Of a DNA stretch of 64,000 nucleotides, positions 42,981-52,716 are shown one piece after another. Position 1 is the stretch's first letter, and every line of letters starts with the position of its first letter. A model generated the notes under the pieces. That model was not told the origin of the DNA. It did not search any database and saw only the letters and a list, made by a program, of their open reading frames with translations. The translations under genes were made by a program, and so were the position numbers. The stretch comes from Hephaestia caeni (GTDB taxonomy: Bacteria; Pseudomonadota; Alphaproteobacteria; Sphingomonadales; Sphingomonadaceae): NCBI RefSeq assembly GCF_003550065.1, contig NZ_QXDC01000002.1:1360260-1424259 (forward strand). Reading direction: 5' to 3'.

Positions 42981-45743
42981 TTAGCCCAGCCGCGCGAGGG
43001 CGGCGTGCAGGCGTTCGGCTTCGGCCGCCTTGTCGGCGTGGTCGGCGCGGGCCTTTTCGACCGCTTCGGGCTTGGCGCGTTCGACGAAGCTCGGGTTGCC
43101 GAGCCGGGCGGCGAGCGCATCGCGTTCCTTTTCCGCCGCCGCAACGCCCTTGGCGAGCCGCGCGCGTTCGGCGTCGAGATCGATCACGCCGGCCAGCGGG
43201 AGGACGAAGGTGGCTTCGTCGACCACCACCTGCGCGGCACCACCGGCGCCCACGTCCCCTTCGGCGACATCGACACGCGCCAGCCGGGCGAGCGCGGCCG
43301 CCTGGCGGGCGAGGCGCTCAGCCGTCTGTGCCGAGGCATCGCGGACGTGGAGCGGCATCCGCGCGCCCGGCGGCACGTTGAGTTCGGTGCGCGCGGTGCG
43401 CAGATCCGAGACCAGGCGGATCAGCCAGTCGATTTCCTTCACCGCCTCGGCATCGAGGCTCCGCGCGTCGGCGCCGGGCCAGTGCGCGACGATCAATTCG
43501 TGGTCGCGCGCGCCGCCCGCGTGCCACAATTCCTCGGTGATGAAGGGCATGAACGGGTGGAGCAGCACCAGGATCTGATCGAGCACCCAGCCGGCGACGG
43601 CGCGGGTTTCGTCCGCCTCAGCGCCGATTGCAGGGCCATCGGCGGTGCCGAGCAGCGGCTTGATCAGTTCCAGATACCAGTCGCAGAAGCGGTTCCAGAC
43701 GAAGTGGTAGAGCGCGTTCGCAGCCCCATCGAAGCGCAGGTCGGCCAGCGCGAGATCGACCGCCTGCACCGTCTCGACGGTCTCGGCGATGATCCATTTG
43801 TTGACCGCGAGGGTGGCCGGCGGCGCATCGCGCGTCGTGCTCGCGGCGATGCCGTTCGCCTGGCAGAAACGCGTCGCATTCCACAGCTTGGTCGCGAAGT
43901 TGCGATAGCCCGCGACGCGGCTCTCATCCATCTTGATGTCGCGGCCCTGGCTTTCCATCGCCGCCATGAAGAAGCGCAGCGCGTCGGCGCCGTACTGATC
44001 GATCAGCCCGAGCGGATCGACCGTATTGCCCTTCGACTTGGACATTTTCTGCCCATCCGACGCGCGCACAAGGCCGTGGAGATACAGCGTCTTGAAGGGA
44101 ACATCGCCCATGAAGTGCAAGCCCTGCATCATCATCCGCGCATCCCAGAAGAACAGGATGTCGAAGCCGGAAATGAGGATATCGTTGGGGTAGCGGCCGG
44201 CGAGTTGGATGGGATCATCGCCCTCACCCTTCCCACCGCCTTCGGCGGCGGGCCCCTTCCCTCTCCCATCGGGAGAGGGAGGGAGCGGCGAAGCCGCGGA
44301 AGGGTGAGGGTGAGCCGTGACGTCGGGCCAGCCCATCGTCGCGAACGGCCAGAGCGCGGAGGAGAACCAGGTGTCGAGGACGTCCTCGTCGCGGCGGAGC
44401 GGTACGCCCTCGCCTGCTTCGCGCTGCGCTTCTTCCTCGCTCTCGGCGACGATGATGCGGCCGTCGTCGGCATACCAGGCCGGAATCCGGTGGCCCCACC
44501 AGAGTTGCCGCGACACGCACCACGGCTGGATGTTCTCCATCCAGTTGAAGAAGGTCTTTTCCCACGTCTTGGGGACGATCTTGATCTTGCCCGAGCGCAC
44601 CGCCTCGATCGCCGGTTTGGCCAGCGTGGCGGCGTCGACATACCATTGGTCGGTCAGCCACGGCTCGATCACCACGCCCGAACGATCGCCGTAGGGGGTC
44701 TGGATGACGCGATCCTCGACGCGCTCGAGCAGGCCAGCCTCGTCGAGCAGCGCGACGACGCGCGTGCGGGCGTCGAACCGGTCGAGGCCGATCAGGTCGG
44801 CGGGGATCAGCCCATCCGCGGTCTGTGCGACCTTGGCCGTGGCGTCGAGCATGTTCAGCATGTCTGACGCCTTGAACCCGGCGCGCTTGCCGACCTCAAA
44901 GTCGTTGAAATCATGGCCCGGCGTGATCTTGACCGCGCCCGAGCCGAGTTCGGGATCGGCGTGCTCGTCGGCGACGATCGGAATTTCACGACCGGTGATC
45001 GGGAGCCGCACCATCTTGCCGATCAGGGTCGCGTAGCGTTCATCGGTGGGATGCACCGCGACCGCCATGTCGGCGAGCATCGTCTCCGGCCGCGTGGTGG
45101 CGACGTGGATGAACCCGGTGCCGTCGGCGAGCGGATATTTGAGGTGCCAGAAGCTGCCCTGCAACTCGCGTGTCTCGACTTCGAGGTCGCTGATCGCGGT
45201 GCCGAGGCCCGGATCCCAGTTTACGAGGCGCTTGTCGCGGTAGAGCAGCCCTTCCTTGTGAAGATCGACGAAGACCTTGAGCACGGCCTTCGAGAAGCCC
45301 TCGTCCATCGTGAAGCGTTCGTTGGCCCAATCCATCGAGCAGCCCAACCGCCGCAATTGCTGCGTGATCTGGCCGCCCGATTCGGCCTTCCATTCCCACA
45401 CCTTGTCGATGAATTGCTCGCGCGTGTAATTGGTGCGCTTGTCCTGCTTGAGCGCCATCTGGCGTTCGACCACCATCTGCGTCGCGATGCCCGCGTGATC
45501 GGTGCCGACCACCCACAATGCGTCCTTGCCCTTGAGCCGCGCGTGGCGGACGAGGATGTCCTGCAAGGTGTTGTCGAGCGCATGACCGATATGGAGGCTG
45601 CCCGTCACATTGGGCGGCGGGTTGACGATCGTCCACGGCTCGGCGCCCGGCCGCGCGGGATGGAACAGGCCGCGTTCCTCCCAATGCGCGTACCAGCGCT
45701 GTTCGATTGACGCGGGGTCGAAGGTCTTGGCAAGCTCAGTCAT
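42981..45743 (-). CDS. valS: valine--tRNA ligase
   Basis: A 920-aa class I synthetase that charges tRNA-Val. The HIGH motif is in [15 protein letters not shown] (near residue 45) and the KMSKS motif in [13 protein letters not shown]. The C-terminal coiled coil ([28 protein letters not shown]) is present. Residues about 478-508, between [12 protein letters not shown] and [15 protein letters not shown], are a low-complexity Pro/Gly/Lys insert encoded by a palindromic DNA element (44221-44310) absent from ordinary ValRS. The reading frame stays open, so the enzyme should be functional. The popZ gene lies upstream. Confidence 0.96.
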   Translation of the reverse strand: MTELAKTFDPASIEQRWYAHWEERGLFHPARPGAEPWTIVNPPPNVTGSLHIGHALDNTLQDILVRHARLKGKDALWVVGTDHAGIATQMVVERQMALKQDKRTNYTREQFIDKVWEWKAESGGQITQQLRRLGCSMDWANERFTMDEGFSKAVLKVFVDLHKEGLLYRDKRLVNWDPGLGTAISDLEVETRELQGSFWHLKYPLADGTGFIHVATTRPETMLADMAVAVHPTDERYATLIGKMVRLPITGREIPIVADEHADPELGSGAVKITPGHDFNDFEVGKRAGFKASDMLNMLDATAKVAQTADGLIPADLIGLDRFDARTRVVALLDEAGLLERVEDRVIQTPYGDRSGVVIEPWLTDQWYVDAATLAKPAIEAVRSGKIKIVPKTWEKTFFNWMENIQPWCVSRQLWWGHRIPAWYADDGRIIVAESEEEAQREAGEGVPLRRDEDVLDTWFSSALWPFATMGWPDVTAHPHPSAASPLPPSPDGRGKGPAAEGGGKGEGDDPIQLAGRYPNDILISGFDILFFWDARMMMQGLHFMGDVPFKTLYLHGLVRASDGQKMSKSKGNTVDPLGLIDQYGADALRFFMAAMESQGRDIKMDESRVAGYRNFATKLWNATRFCQANGIAASTTRDAPPATLAVNKWIIAETVETVQAVDLALADLRFDGAANALYHFVWNRFCDWYLELIKPLLGTADGPAIGAEADETRAVAGWVLDQILVLLHPFMPFITEELWHAGGARDHELIVAHWPGADARSLDAEAVKEIDWLIRLVSDLRTARTELNVPPGARMPLHVRDASAQTAERLARQAAALARLARVDVAEGDVGAGGAAQVVVDEATFVLPLAGVIDLDAERARLAKGVAAAEKERDALAARLGNPSFVERAKPEAVEKARADHADKAAEAERLHAALARLG
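44221..44310. repeat. palindromic element inserted in frame in valS
   Basis: A 90-base element (30 codons) with outer arms CCCTCACCCTTCC (44221-44233) and GGAAGGGTGAGGG (44298-44310) and inner hairpins such as CCCTCTCCCATCGGGAGAGGG. It looks like a REP-type palindrome. It lies inside valS without breaking the frame. Confidence 0.75.
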
Positions 45744-45798
45744 GCGACGAGCCCTTAGCGGGGCGAGGCGCGGTTCGCCAAGCCTGTGGCCGCGAGAA

Positions 45799-46263
45799 TT
45801 ACTCCTGCCCGGTGATCCGCGTGATCTCGCGCGCCACCATCTTCTCGACCAGTTCGGGCAGATGCGCGTCGAGCCAGTCGCGCAACATCGGGCGAAGCAT
45901 ATCCTCGACCAGCCCTTGCAGCGTGTCGCTGCCCTCGGTCTCGGGCTTGACGATCAGCTTCGAGAGCGACGCGAGCGCGCCGCGGCTGGCCTGCGCGGCC
46001 TGTTCGGAGAGGATCTGTTCGCGCCGCCCCTGCGAGGCGAGTTTGGCGTCGGGTTTCGGAGTCGGCACCGGATCGCTCAGTTCGAGCACTTCCTCGCTAT
46101 CCTCATGCGCCTCGTCCTCGGCGGCCGCGGGCTTGGGCGCGGGCGCCCCGCGCGCGGCACGGCGCGCCTTGGCGGAGGCGGACACATCGCCTTCCTCGGC
46201 GATGATGCGTTTGATCGAGGACAGGATGTCCTCCATCGACGGCTCGGCGCTCACGTCCCCCAT
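45799..46263 (-). CDS. popZ: PopZ-like protein (DUF2497)
   Basis: A 154-aa protein with the PopZ hallmarks: an N-terminal motif [16 protein letters not shown], an acidic Pro/Glu-rich middle and a C-terminal helical region [36 protein letters not shown]. PopZ proteins form polar condensates that anchor the chromosome origin and regulators in alphaproteobacteria. The ATG at 46263 agrees with the family start. It lies between tolC and valS. Confidence 0.9.
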   Translation of the reverse strand: MGDVSAEPSMEDILSSIKRIIAEEGDVSASAKARRAARGAPAPKPAAAEDEAHEDSEEVLELSDPVPTPKPDAKLASQGRREQILSEQAAQASRGALASLSKLIVKPETEGSDTLQGLVEDMLRPMLRDWLDAHLPELVEKMVAREITRITGQE

Positions 46264-46291
46264 CCTCAACCCCACGCGCATGGGACCGCCC

Positions 46292-47812
46292 TCATGGACG
46301 ATCGGAAAGCGTGTCACCTGCGGGATTCGCAAGGCTCCTGTCAACCGGCGTATCGAGGATCGGATCGAGCGTGTCGTGCACTTCGGCGCCCTGCGCGGGC
46401 GTTTCGGCGGTGCCGGTGCTGACCGCTTGCGGCCGGGGATCGCTATCCCAATCCCAGATGCGATGGTGGACGCGATCGTAATTGGCGACCGGATCGTAGA
46501 GCACGCCGCCGTCGAGCCCGAGATCGCGCGCCTCGGCCTTGCCCATCGCCGCGAGCAGCGAGAAGCCCGCGACATAGGCGTCGCGCCGCGCGGTGACGAG
46601 CGTGACCTGCGAATTGAGCAATTCCTGCTCGGCATTGAGGATATCGAGGATGGTGCGGTTGCCGACGCTGTTTTCGGCGCGCACGCCTTCGAGCGACAGC
46701 CGGTTGGCGCTCACCGCCTTTTCGGACGAGGCGATCACCTGCTGCGCCGATTGCCACACGGCATAGGACGAGCGCGTGTTGGCGATGACGGTGCGCTCGA
46801 TGTCGATCGCGTGCTCGATCGCCTCGCTGTGCTGCGCCTGCGCCTGGCGCACCTGCGCGGCGGGGCGGCCGCCCTGAAAGAGCGGGATCGAGAGCGTCAC
46901 GCCCCCCGTCACCCCGAGACCGGAATTCTGCGCCGTCCCCGCGCTCGTCCCCGGCGACGAGCCGAGATAGTTGAAGTAGTTGCTGCCCGCGACAACGCTG
47001 ACCGTCGGCAGCCGCTGGCCCTTCGCGACGCCTACGTCAAACCCCGCCGCCCTGCTTTGCTTGACCGCGGCGAGCAGCATGGGGTTGTTCTCGATCGCCA
47101 CATCCACCGCCGAATCGGGGCTGGCCGGAAGGCTGGAAAGCGCCGGCGGCGGCTCCAGCTCGCCGGGAGGGCCGCCGACCAGGCGGACGTAGTTCTCGCG
47201 GCTGCTGATCAGATTCGCCTCGGCCGTCTGGAGATCGCTGCGCGCGAGCGCCAGCCGGGCCTCCGACTGGGCGACGTCGGTGCGTGTGAGATCGCCGACC
47301 TGGAAGCGGTCGTTCGTCGCCTGGAGGTTGACGTCGAGAACGTGGACGTTCTGCTGGTTCAGCGAGACGATCGCCTCGTCGCGGATCACGTCCATATAGG
47401 CCGCGACGACGGCGGCGAAGAGATCGGCCTCGGTGCCGCGCAAATTGGCGCGGCCGGCCTCAACGCGCGTCTTTGCCGCCGCGACTCCATTGCGCACCGC
47501 GCCGCCATTGAACACCGGCAGCGACACGTTCGCCTGCGCGTCGATCGAGCGCGGCGTCGAGGCGAAGATGTTGCTCGCCGAGCGCAGCGTTTCGGTATAG
47601 CCGCCGTTGAGCGACGCCTGCGGCAGCCCATAAGAGCGCGCGATCGGCACATTCTCGTCATTCGCGCGCTGGTTGGCGCGCGCGGCGTTGAGCGTGGGGT
47701 TGGTCTGATAGGCCTTGAGCAGCGCCTCGCGCAGCGTCTCCGCCGAGGCCGGGCCGGCGATCAGCGCCAGCGCGGCGCCGGCAAGCAGGACAGGTCGAAG
47801 CGTCAAGGGCAT
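46292..47812 (-). CDS. tolC: TolC family outer-membrane channel protein
   Basis: A 506-aa TolC protein. A signal peptide (to ASAETL) is followed by EALLKAYQTNPTLNAARANQRANDENVPIARSYGLPQASL and the two OEP repeats of long helices (for example NRTILDILNAEQELLNSQVTLVTARRDAYVAGFSLLAAMG, which ends the second repeat). It forms the trimeric outer-membrane duct for type I secretion and efflux. The ATG at 47812 is chosen because it gives a proper signal. It is 8 bases from the pcm-like gene. Confidence 0.93.
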   Translation of the reverse strand: MPLTLRPVLLAGAALALIAGPASAETLREALLKAYQTNPTLNAARANQRANDENVPIARSYGLPQASLNGGYTETLRSASNIFASTPRSIDAQANVSLPVFNGGAVRNGVAAAKTRVEAGRANLRGTEADLFAAVVAAYMDVIRDEAIVSLNQQNVHVLDVNLQATNDRFQVGDLTRTDVAQSEARLALARSDLQTAEANLISSRENYVRLVGGPPGELEPPPALSSLPASPDSAVDVAIENNPMLLAAVKQSRAAGFDVGVAKGQRLPTVSVVAGSNYFNYLGSSPGTSAGTAQNSGLGVTGGVTLSIPLFQGGRPAAQVRQAQAQHSEAIEHAIDIERTVIANTRSSYAVWQSAQQVIASSEKAVSANRLSLEGVRAENSVGNRTILDILNAEQELLNSQVTLVTARRDAYVAGFSLLAAMGKAEARDLGLDGGVLYDPVANYDRVHHRIWDWDSDPRPQAVSTGTAETPAQGAEVHDTLDPILDTPVDRSLANPAGDTLSDRP

Positions 47813-47819
47813 CCCCCAA

Positions 47820-48485
47820 TCAGAACCGGAAGCTTTTCGGTTTCGCGAAACCCGGCAGCGCAACGCAATCCATGTCCGCGAACGCGCGCAGCCCGAAGCC
47901 GCCCTCGGTCCGCACCCCGGCCGCGAGCCGGGTCACGCCGCGATCGATCAGCCCGGCGACGACGGTGCCGCCCGGCCGGACCTGCGCGACCAGCGTATCG
48001 GGCAGATGCTCGACCGCGCCATCGACGACGAGCACGTCATACGGCGCCCCGGCGGGCGCCCCCGCCTCGAGCGGACCTTCGACCAGCGTGACGCGCGCAT
48101 CGCCGAGCGCGACACGCGCCGCCCCGGCGAGATCGGGATCGGATTCGACCGCCGTCACCGTCGCGGCAAGCTCCGCCAGCACGGCCGCGGTATAACCGCC
48201 CGCAGCACCGATCAGCAGCACCGAATCGGTCGGCGCGATATCGGCAGCAGTGAGCAGCCGCCCGGTGGCGACCGGCACGTTGGCGGCACGATTGCGCCCG
48301 AGCGGCACCGCGGTGTCGCGGTAGGCGAGCCGCGCCACGCTTTCGGGCAGATAGGCTTCGCGCGGCACCCGCAGCATCGCGGCCACGATCCGGGGATCGT
48401 CCACCGCGTTGGTGCGCAACTGGCTCGCCACCATCGCCTCGCGCATGGCGGTGAAATCGGTCGTGTCGGTCGCTTGCTGAATCAT
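47820..48485 (-). CDS. protein-L-isoaspartate O-methyltransferase family protein
   Basis: A 221-aa methyltransferase-fold protein. It shows MREAMVASQLRTNAVDDPRIVAAMLRVPREAYLP and the AdoMet loop VLLIGAAGGYTAAVLAELAATVTAVESD. The family repairs isoaspartate in proteins, but the alphaproteobacterial genes next to tolC are diverged, and their activity is unproven. The ATG at 48485 gives the family start. Likely co-transcribed with tolC and popZ. Confidence 0.85.
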   Translation of the reverse strand: MIQQATDTTDFTAMREAMVASQLRTNAVDDPRIVAAMLRVPREAYLPESVARLAYRDTAVPLGRNRAANVPVATGRLLTAADIAPTDSVLLIGAAGGYTAAVLAELAATVTAVESDPDLAGAARVALGDARVTLVEGPLEAGAPAGAPYDVLVVDGAVEHLPDTLVAQVRPGGTVVAGLIDRGVTRLAAGVRTEGGFGLRAFADMDCVALPGFAKPKSFRF

Positions 48486-48643
48486 GATCGCATCCCTGTC
48501 GCACAACTGTTTTAGTCATGCAATACACTTATTGGTTCGAGCGGCTTGTATCGTGCGCGCCGCTGCGCGCCAAGAACGTCACGCCACTTTCATGGGCATG
48601 ACGGTTGACATGCGGCGCGGGCTTGCGCATCTGCCCCCGCTCC

Positions 48644-48717
48644 GGCCCGATGGCGGAGTGGTGACGCAGAGGACTGCAAATCCTTGCACCCGGGTTCGAT
48701 TCCCGGTCGGGCCTCCA
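48644..48717 (+). tRNA. tRNA-Cys (anticodon GCA)
   Basis: The acceptor stem is GGCCCGA...TCGGGCC, the D-arm GGCGGAGTGGTGACGC, the anticodon loop CTGCAAA within AGGA/TCCT, and the T-arm CCGGGTTCGATTCCCGG. Discriminator T and an encoded CCA complete 74 bases. The sequence runs directly into the ECF sigma gene leader, 28 bases before its start. Confidence 0.95.
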
Positions 48718-48745
48718 GATGTTTTGCACGAAGGCGGCTGACGCG

Positions 48746-49258
48746 ATGACCGCTGCGCCGACCACCGGCCTCGAAGCCATCCTCCTCGACAACCGCGCCC
48801 GGCTGGTCCGGTTTCTGGCGGCGCGCGGCGCGGGCGACCATGCCGAGGACGTGTTCCACGAACTCTGGCAGAAGATCGCGGGCCAGCCCGAACGGCCGGT
48901 CGCGCAACCGATGTCGTACCTGTTCCGCGCCGCCGAGAATTTGATGCGCGATCGCCATCGCGCCGATCAGGCGCGCGCGCGCCGCGAACAGGACTGGCAA
49001 GAGAGCGACGGCGCCCCTGCCCCGCCGCCGAGCGGCGAGCGCGTGCTGCTGGCGCGCGAGCGGCTGCGCCAGGCCGAGGCGGTGCTGACCGGGCTCGGCG
49101 AGCGCGCCGACGCCGTGTTCCGCCGCTATCGCATCGACGGCATGGGCCAGGCCGAGATCGCGCGCGACCTGGGGGTCAGCCTGAGCACGGTGGAGAAGGA
49201 TCTGCAAAAGGCCTATCGCGCACTCGACGAACTTCGGGAGCAGTTCGATGCGGAATGA
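48746..49258 (+). CDS. ECF sigma factor (FecI-like)
   Basis: A 170-aa sigma factor. Region 2 is seen in NRARLVRFLAARGAGDHAEDVFHELWQKI and MSYLFRAAENLMRDRHRADQAR, and region 4 in GERADAVFRRYRIDGMGQAEIARDLGVSLSTVEKDLQKAYRALDEL. It heads a set with FecR and an STN-type receptor, so it should control these genes and perhaps the autotransporter downstream. The ATG at 48746 is taken; a more upstream start lies next to the tRNA. Confidence 0.9.
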   Translation: MTAAPTTGLEAILLDNRARLVRFLAARGAGDHAEDVFHELWQKIAGQPERPVAQPMSYLFRAAENLMRDRHRADQARARREQDWQESDGAPAPPPSGERVLLARERLRQAEAVLTGLGERADAVFRRYRIDGMGQAEIARDLGVSLSTVEKDLQKAYRALDELREQFDAE

Positions 49259-49285
49259 CCCACCCCGCTCCGTCGTGTCCTGGAT

Positions 49286-50248
49286 ATGGCCATGACCGCA
49301 CCTTCGGACCAGCTTCGCGAGACCGCACGCTTGTGGGCGATTCGCGTCGCCGACGTCGATTTCAGTGATTGGGACGGCTTCACCGACTGGCTCGCCGCCG
49401 ATCCGGCGCACGCCGCCGCTTATGATCGCGCGGCCGACGCGCACGCCGCCGCCGACGCGCTGTTCGATGCGCCACCGACGCCCCTCGCCGAGCCCGCCGC
49501 CGCACCGAGGCCGAGCCGCCGCCGGTTCCTGTGGCTGGGCGCGGGCGGCGCGATCGCGGCGGCGCTGGCGGTGACGCTGGGGCTCGACATGACCGCGCCC
49601 GACCCGAGCGCGCCCTATACGATCGCGACCGAACCCGGTGCGCGCCGCACGATCGAGCTTGCCGACGGATCACGGATCGAACTCAACGGCGACACGCGGA
49701 TCACGCTCGACAAGGCCGCCCCCCGGTTCGCGAGCCTCGATCGCGGCGAGGCGATGTTCCATGTGCGTCACGACGATTCGGACCCGTTCGTCGTGATGGT
49801 CGGCGACGACAAGCTGGTCGACGCGGGCACCGCGTTCGACGTGATGCGCAGCGCGCGCACGACGCGTGTCCAGGTCGCCGAGGGCAAGGTGATCTACAAC
49901 CCCGATCTCGACAAGCTCGCGCTCGATGCGGGCGCGACGCTGCTGATCGAACCCGACGGCGTCACGCTCGGCCGGATGACGCCCGGCGATATCGGCGGCT
50001 GGCGCACCGGCACGCTCGTCTACGCTGGCGCCTCGCTGGCAACCGTCTCAGCCGATCTCGCGCGCAGCCTGGGGCGGCCGATCGACGTGGCGCCGGCGAT
50101 CGCGGCGCAGCGCTTCACCGGCACGCTCACGCTCGGCGACGGCGAGCCGAGCGCGACGCTGGCCCGGATCGCGCCGTTGCTCGGGGTCGTGCCGGCGCCT
50201 AAAGGCGAAGGCTGGATCCTGACCAGCCCGAACCGTGCCCAGCCTTAG
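49286..50248 (+). CDS. FecR-type anti-sigma regulator
   Basis: A 320-aa inner-membrane regulator. The cytoplasmic DUF4880-like part contains DFSDWDGFTDWLAADPAHAAAYDRAADAHAAADALF. One membrane helix (FLWLGAGGAIAAALAVTLGL) is followed by the FecR domain (IELADGSRIELNGDTRITLDKAAPRFASLDRGEAMFHV). The C-terminus ends in a short STN-like fold. It controls the sigma factor encoded 28 bases upstream. Its end overlaps the receptor start by 14 bases. Confidence 0.9.
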   Translation: MAMTAPSDQLRETARLWAIRVADVDFSDWDGFTDWLAADPAHAAAYDRAADAHAAADALFDAPPTPLAEPAAAPRPSRRRFLWLGAGGAIAAALAVTLGLDMTAPDPSAPYTIATEPGARRTIELADGSRIELNGDTRITLDKAAPRFASLDRGEAMFHVRHDDSDPFVVMVGDDKLVDAGTAFDVMRSARTTRVQVAEGKVIYNPDLDKLALDAGATLLIEPDGVTLGRMTPGDIGGWRTGTLVYAGASLATVSADLARSLGRPIDVAPAIAAQRFTGTLTLGDGEPSATLARIAPLLGVVPAPKGEGWILTSPNRAQP

Positions 50249-52646
50249 TCGCTATCTCATCCCGCTTACGCTCGCCGGGATCACCCTCGCCGCCCCGGCC
50301 GAAGCCGGGCAACGCGCGTCCATTTCGGTAAGCGAGACCCGGCTCGATCGCGCGATCATCGCGATCGGCAAGCAAACCGGCACCAGCATCGGGCTGCGCG
50401 ACCCGAGTCTCGCCCCGCTCCGCGTCCACCCCGTCAAGGGCGATCTGAGCGCCGCCGAGGCGCTCGCCAGGCTGCTCGCCGATACCGGCGCGCGGGCGCG
50501 GCGGATCGCCGACGACACTTTCCTGATCGAGCGCGCGGCCGCCCCCCGGCGCGCGCCGGTGCCGCTGCCGCGCACGGCGCCGCTCGAACCGCCGCCGCCC
50601 GAGGAGATCGTCGTCACCGCGAGCAAGCGCGAGACATTGCTCTCGCAATTCGCGGGCAGCGCGAGCGTGATCGACGGCGCCGCCTTCTCGACCGGCGAGG
50701 CCGGGCTGGGCACCGACGGCATTGCCAATCGCGTCGCCAGCCTGACCTCGACGCACCTCGGCCCCGGCCGCAACAAGCTGTTCATCCGCGGGGTGGCCGA
50801 TTCGAGCTTCACCGGGCCGACGCAATCGACCGTCGGGCAATATTGGGGCAATGCGCGGCTGACCTACAGCGCGCCCGACCCCGATCTGAAGCTCTACGAC
50901 GTCGCCTCGGTCGAGGTGCTCGAAGGGCCGCAGGGGACGCTCTACGGCGCGGGCTCGCTGGGGGGCATCATCCGCGTCGAGCCGATGCCGCCCGATCTCT
51001 ACGCGGGCGGCGGCGGCGCGTGGGCGGCGGGACAACTCACCGAACACGGCGATCCGGGCGGCGACGCGGGCGCGGTGCTCAACGTGCCGATCGCCGAGGG
51101 CAGCGCCGCGTTCCGCGGGCTCATCTATGGCGGCATCGACGGCGGCTATATCGACGACCGGCGGCGCGGCGAAAACGACGTCAACCGGGTGCGAACGCTG
51201 GGCGCGCGCGGGGCGATCCGCGTTTCGGTGGCGCCCGACTGGACGGTCGATCTGACGGGCACGTTCCAGAGCATCAAGGGCGACGATGCCCAATATGCCG
51301 ACCGCGCCGACGGCGGGCTGAGCCGCGCGAGCGCGGTCGCGCAGCCGTTTCGCAACGATTATCTGCTCGGTGAATTCACCGTGCGCGGGATGATCGGCGA
51401 CGTGCGGATCGTCTCGGCGACCGGCGTGTCGGACCAATATGTCGCCGAGACGTTCGACGCGACCACCGGCGATACCCCGCGCGCCTTTTCGCAGACCAGC
51501 AAGATCCGCATGATCACCTCCGAGACGCGGGCCTCGCAGCGCGCCGAGGACGGCAGCGGCTGGCTGATCGGGGTCAGCCTGCTCCACAACAGCGCGAAAT
51601 TGAACCGGGAGATCGGCGCGGTGACGATGCTCGCGCCCGCCGCGGGGGTGCGCAACCGGATCGACGAGGCGACCTTGTTCGGCGAGGCGACGATCGCGCC
51701 TTTGCCCCGGCTCGCGATCAGCGCGGGCGGGCGCGTCACCTATTCGTGGCTGTCGGGCACCGCCGAGGACGTGCCCGCGACCTATGCCTTCCGCTTCGAC
51801 GCGGCGGCGCGCGCGAGCCGCGGCGAATGGCGGGCGCTGCCCTCGGTGTCGCTGCGCTACAATCCGCTCGACGATCTGATGGTGTACGCGCGCTATGAGG
51901 AGGGATACCGGCCCGGTGGACTTTCGATCGACAGCGATTTCATCCAGCGTTTCGAGGGCGACCGCATCGGCACCGCCGAAATCGGCCTGCGCTGGGGCGG
52001 CGCGACCGACGGCAATGTCGAGATCGGCGCCTCGCTCGCGGCGACGCGCTGGAACGACATCCAGGCCGATCTGATCGACGGCGTCGGTTTCCCGACCACC
52101 GCCAATATCGGCGACGGCCGCATCCATTCGGCGGGGATCAACGCGACGTGGCGCGTGGTGCCCGCGCTCAAACTCGACGCGTCGGTCTATCTCAACGACA
52201 GCAAGGTCACCGCGCCCGCGCCGGTGCTGATCGCGGCGCTGATGCGCCCACTGAACGGCGTCGCGCTCGATTCGGCGGCGGCCGCGCGCAAAATCGCCGA
52301 TTCGCTGCCCAACATCGCCGGGGTGAGCGCGCGCCTGGGCTTCGATTACGGCGCCGAGATCGGGGGCGGCATGCTGCTGCGGCTGAGCGGCTACGGCCGC
52401 TATATCGGCAAGTCGCGGCTCGGCATCGGCCCGCGACTCGATCAGCCGCAAGGCGACCTGCTCGACACCGGGCTCGAACTGCGCGTGGGCGCCGCCAATC
52501 GCGCCGTCTCGCTGGGGATCACCAACCTGTTCGACACGCGCGGCAATCGCTTCGCACTCGGCAGCCCGTTCCTCGTCGGCCAGAGCGACCACATCACCCC
52601 GCTGAGGCCGCGCACGGTGCGCCTCGGGTTCGAATTCGGATTTTAG
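50235..52646 (+). CDS. TonB-dependent receptor with STN domain
   Basis: An 803-aa outer-membrane receptor starting with GTG. A signal peptide (to EAGQRA) leads to an STN domain (ISVSETRLDRAIIAIGKQTGTSIG to RIADDTFLIERA), a plug (EEIVVTASKRETLLSQFAGSASVIDG, VEVLEGPQGTLYGAGSLGGIIRVEP) and a barrel ending in Phe. The STN domain indicates signalling to FecR. The ligand is unknown; an iron complex or plant-derived compound is plausible. A large open frame on the opposite strand is a composition effect. Confidence 0.93.
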   Translation: MPSLSRYLIPLTLAGITLAAPAEAGQRASISVSETRLDRAIIAIGKQTGTSIGLRDPSLAPLRVHPVKGDLSAAEALARLLADTGARARRIADDTFLIERAAAPRRAPVPLPRTAPLEPPPPEEIVVTASKRETLLSQFAGSASVIDGAAFSTGEAGLGTDGIANRVASLTSTHLGPGRNKLFIRGVADSSFTGPTQSTVGQYWGNARLTYSAPDPDLKLYDVASVEVLEGPQGTLYGAGSLGGIIRVEPMPPDLYAGGGGAWAAGQLTEHGDPGGDAGAVLNVPIAEGSAAFRGLIYGGIDGGYIDDRRRGENDVNRVRTLGARGAIRVSVAPDWTVDLTGTFQSIKGDDAQYADRADGGLSRASAVAQPFRNDYLLGEFTVRGMIGDVRIVSATGVSDQYVAETFDATTGDTPRAFSQTSKIRMITSETRASQRAEDGSGWLIGVSLLHNSAKLNREIGAVTMLAPAAGVRNRIDEATLFGEATIAPLPRLAISAGGRVTYSWLSGTAEDVPATYAFRFDAAARASRGEWRALPSVSLRYNPLDDLMVYARYEEGYRPGGLSIDSDFIQRFEGDRIGTAEIGLRWGGATDGNVEIGASLAATRWNDIQADLIDGVGFPTTANIGDGRIHSAGINATWRVVPALKLDASVYLNDSKVTAPAPVLIAALMRPLNGVALDSAAAARKIADSLPNIAGVSARLGFDYGAEIGGGMLLRLSGYGRYIGKSRLGIGPRLDQPQGDLLDTGLELRVGAANRAVSLGITNLFDTRGNRFALGSPFLVGQSDHITPLRPRTVRLGFEFGF

Positions 52647-52716
52647 AAAGTCTTTTACGGGATCGGCGGCGCGGGTTCGTCAACCTCCTCGAAACCACAA
52701 GGTTCAGAGGAGCGAC

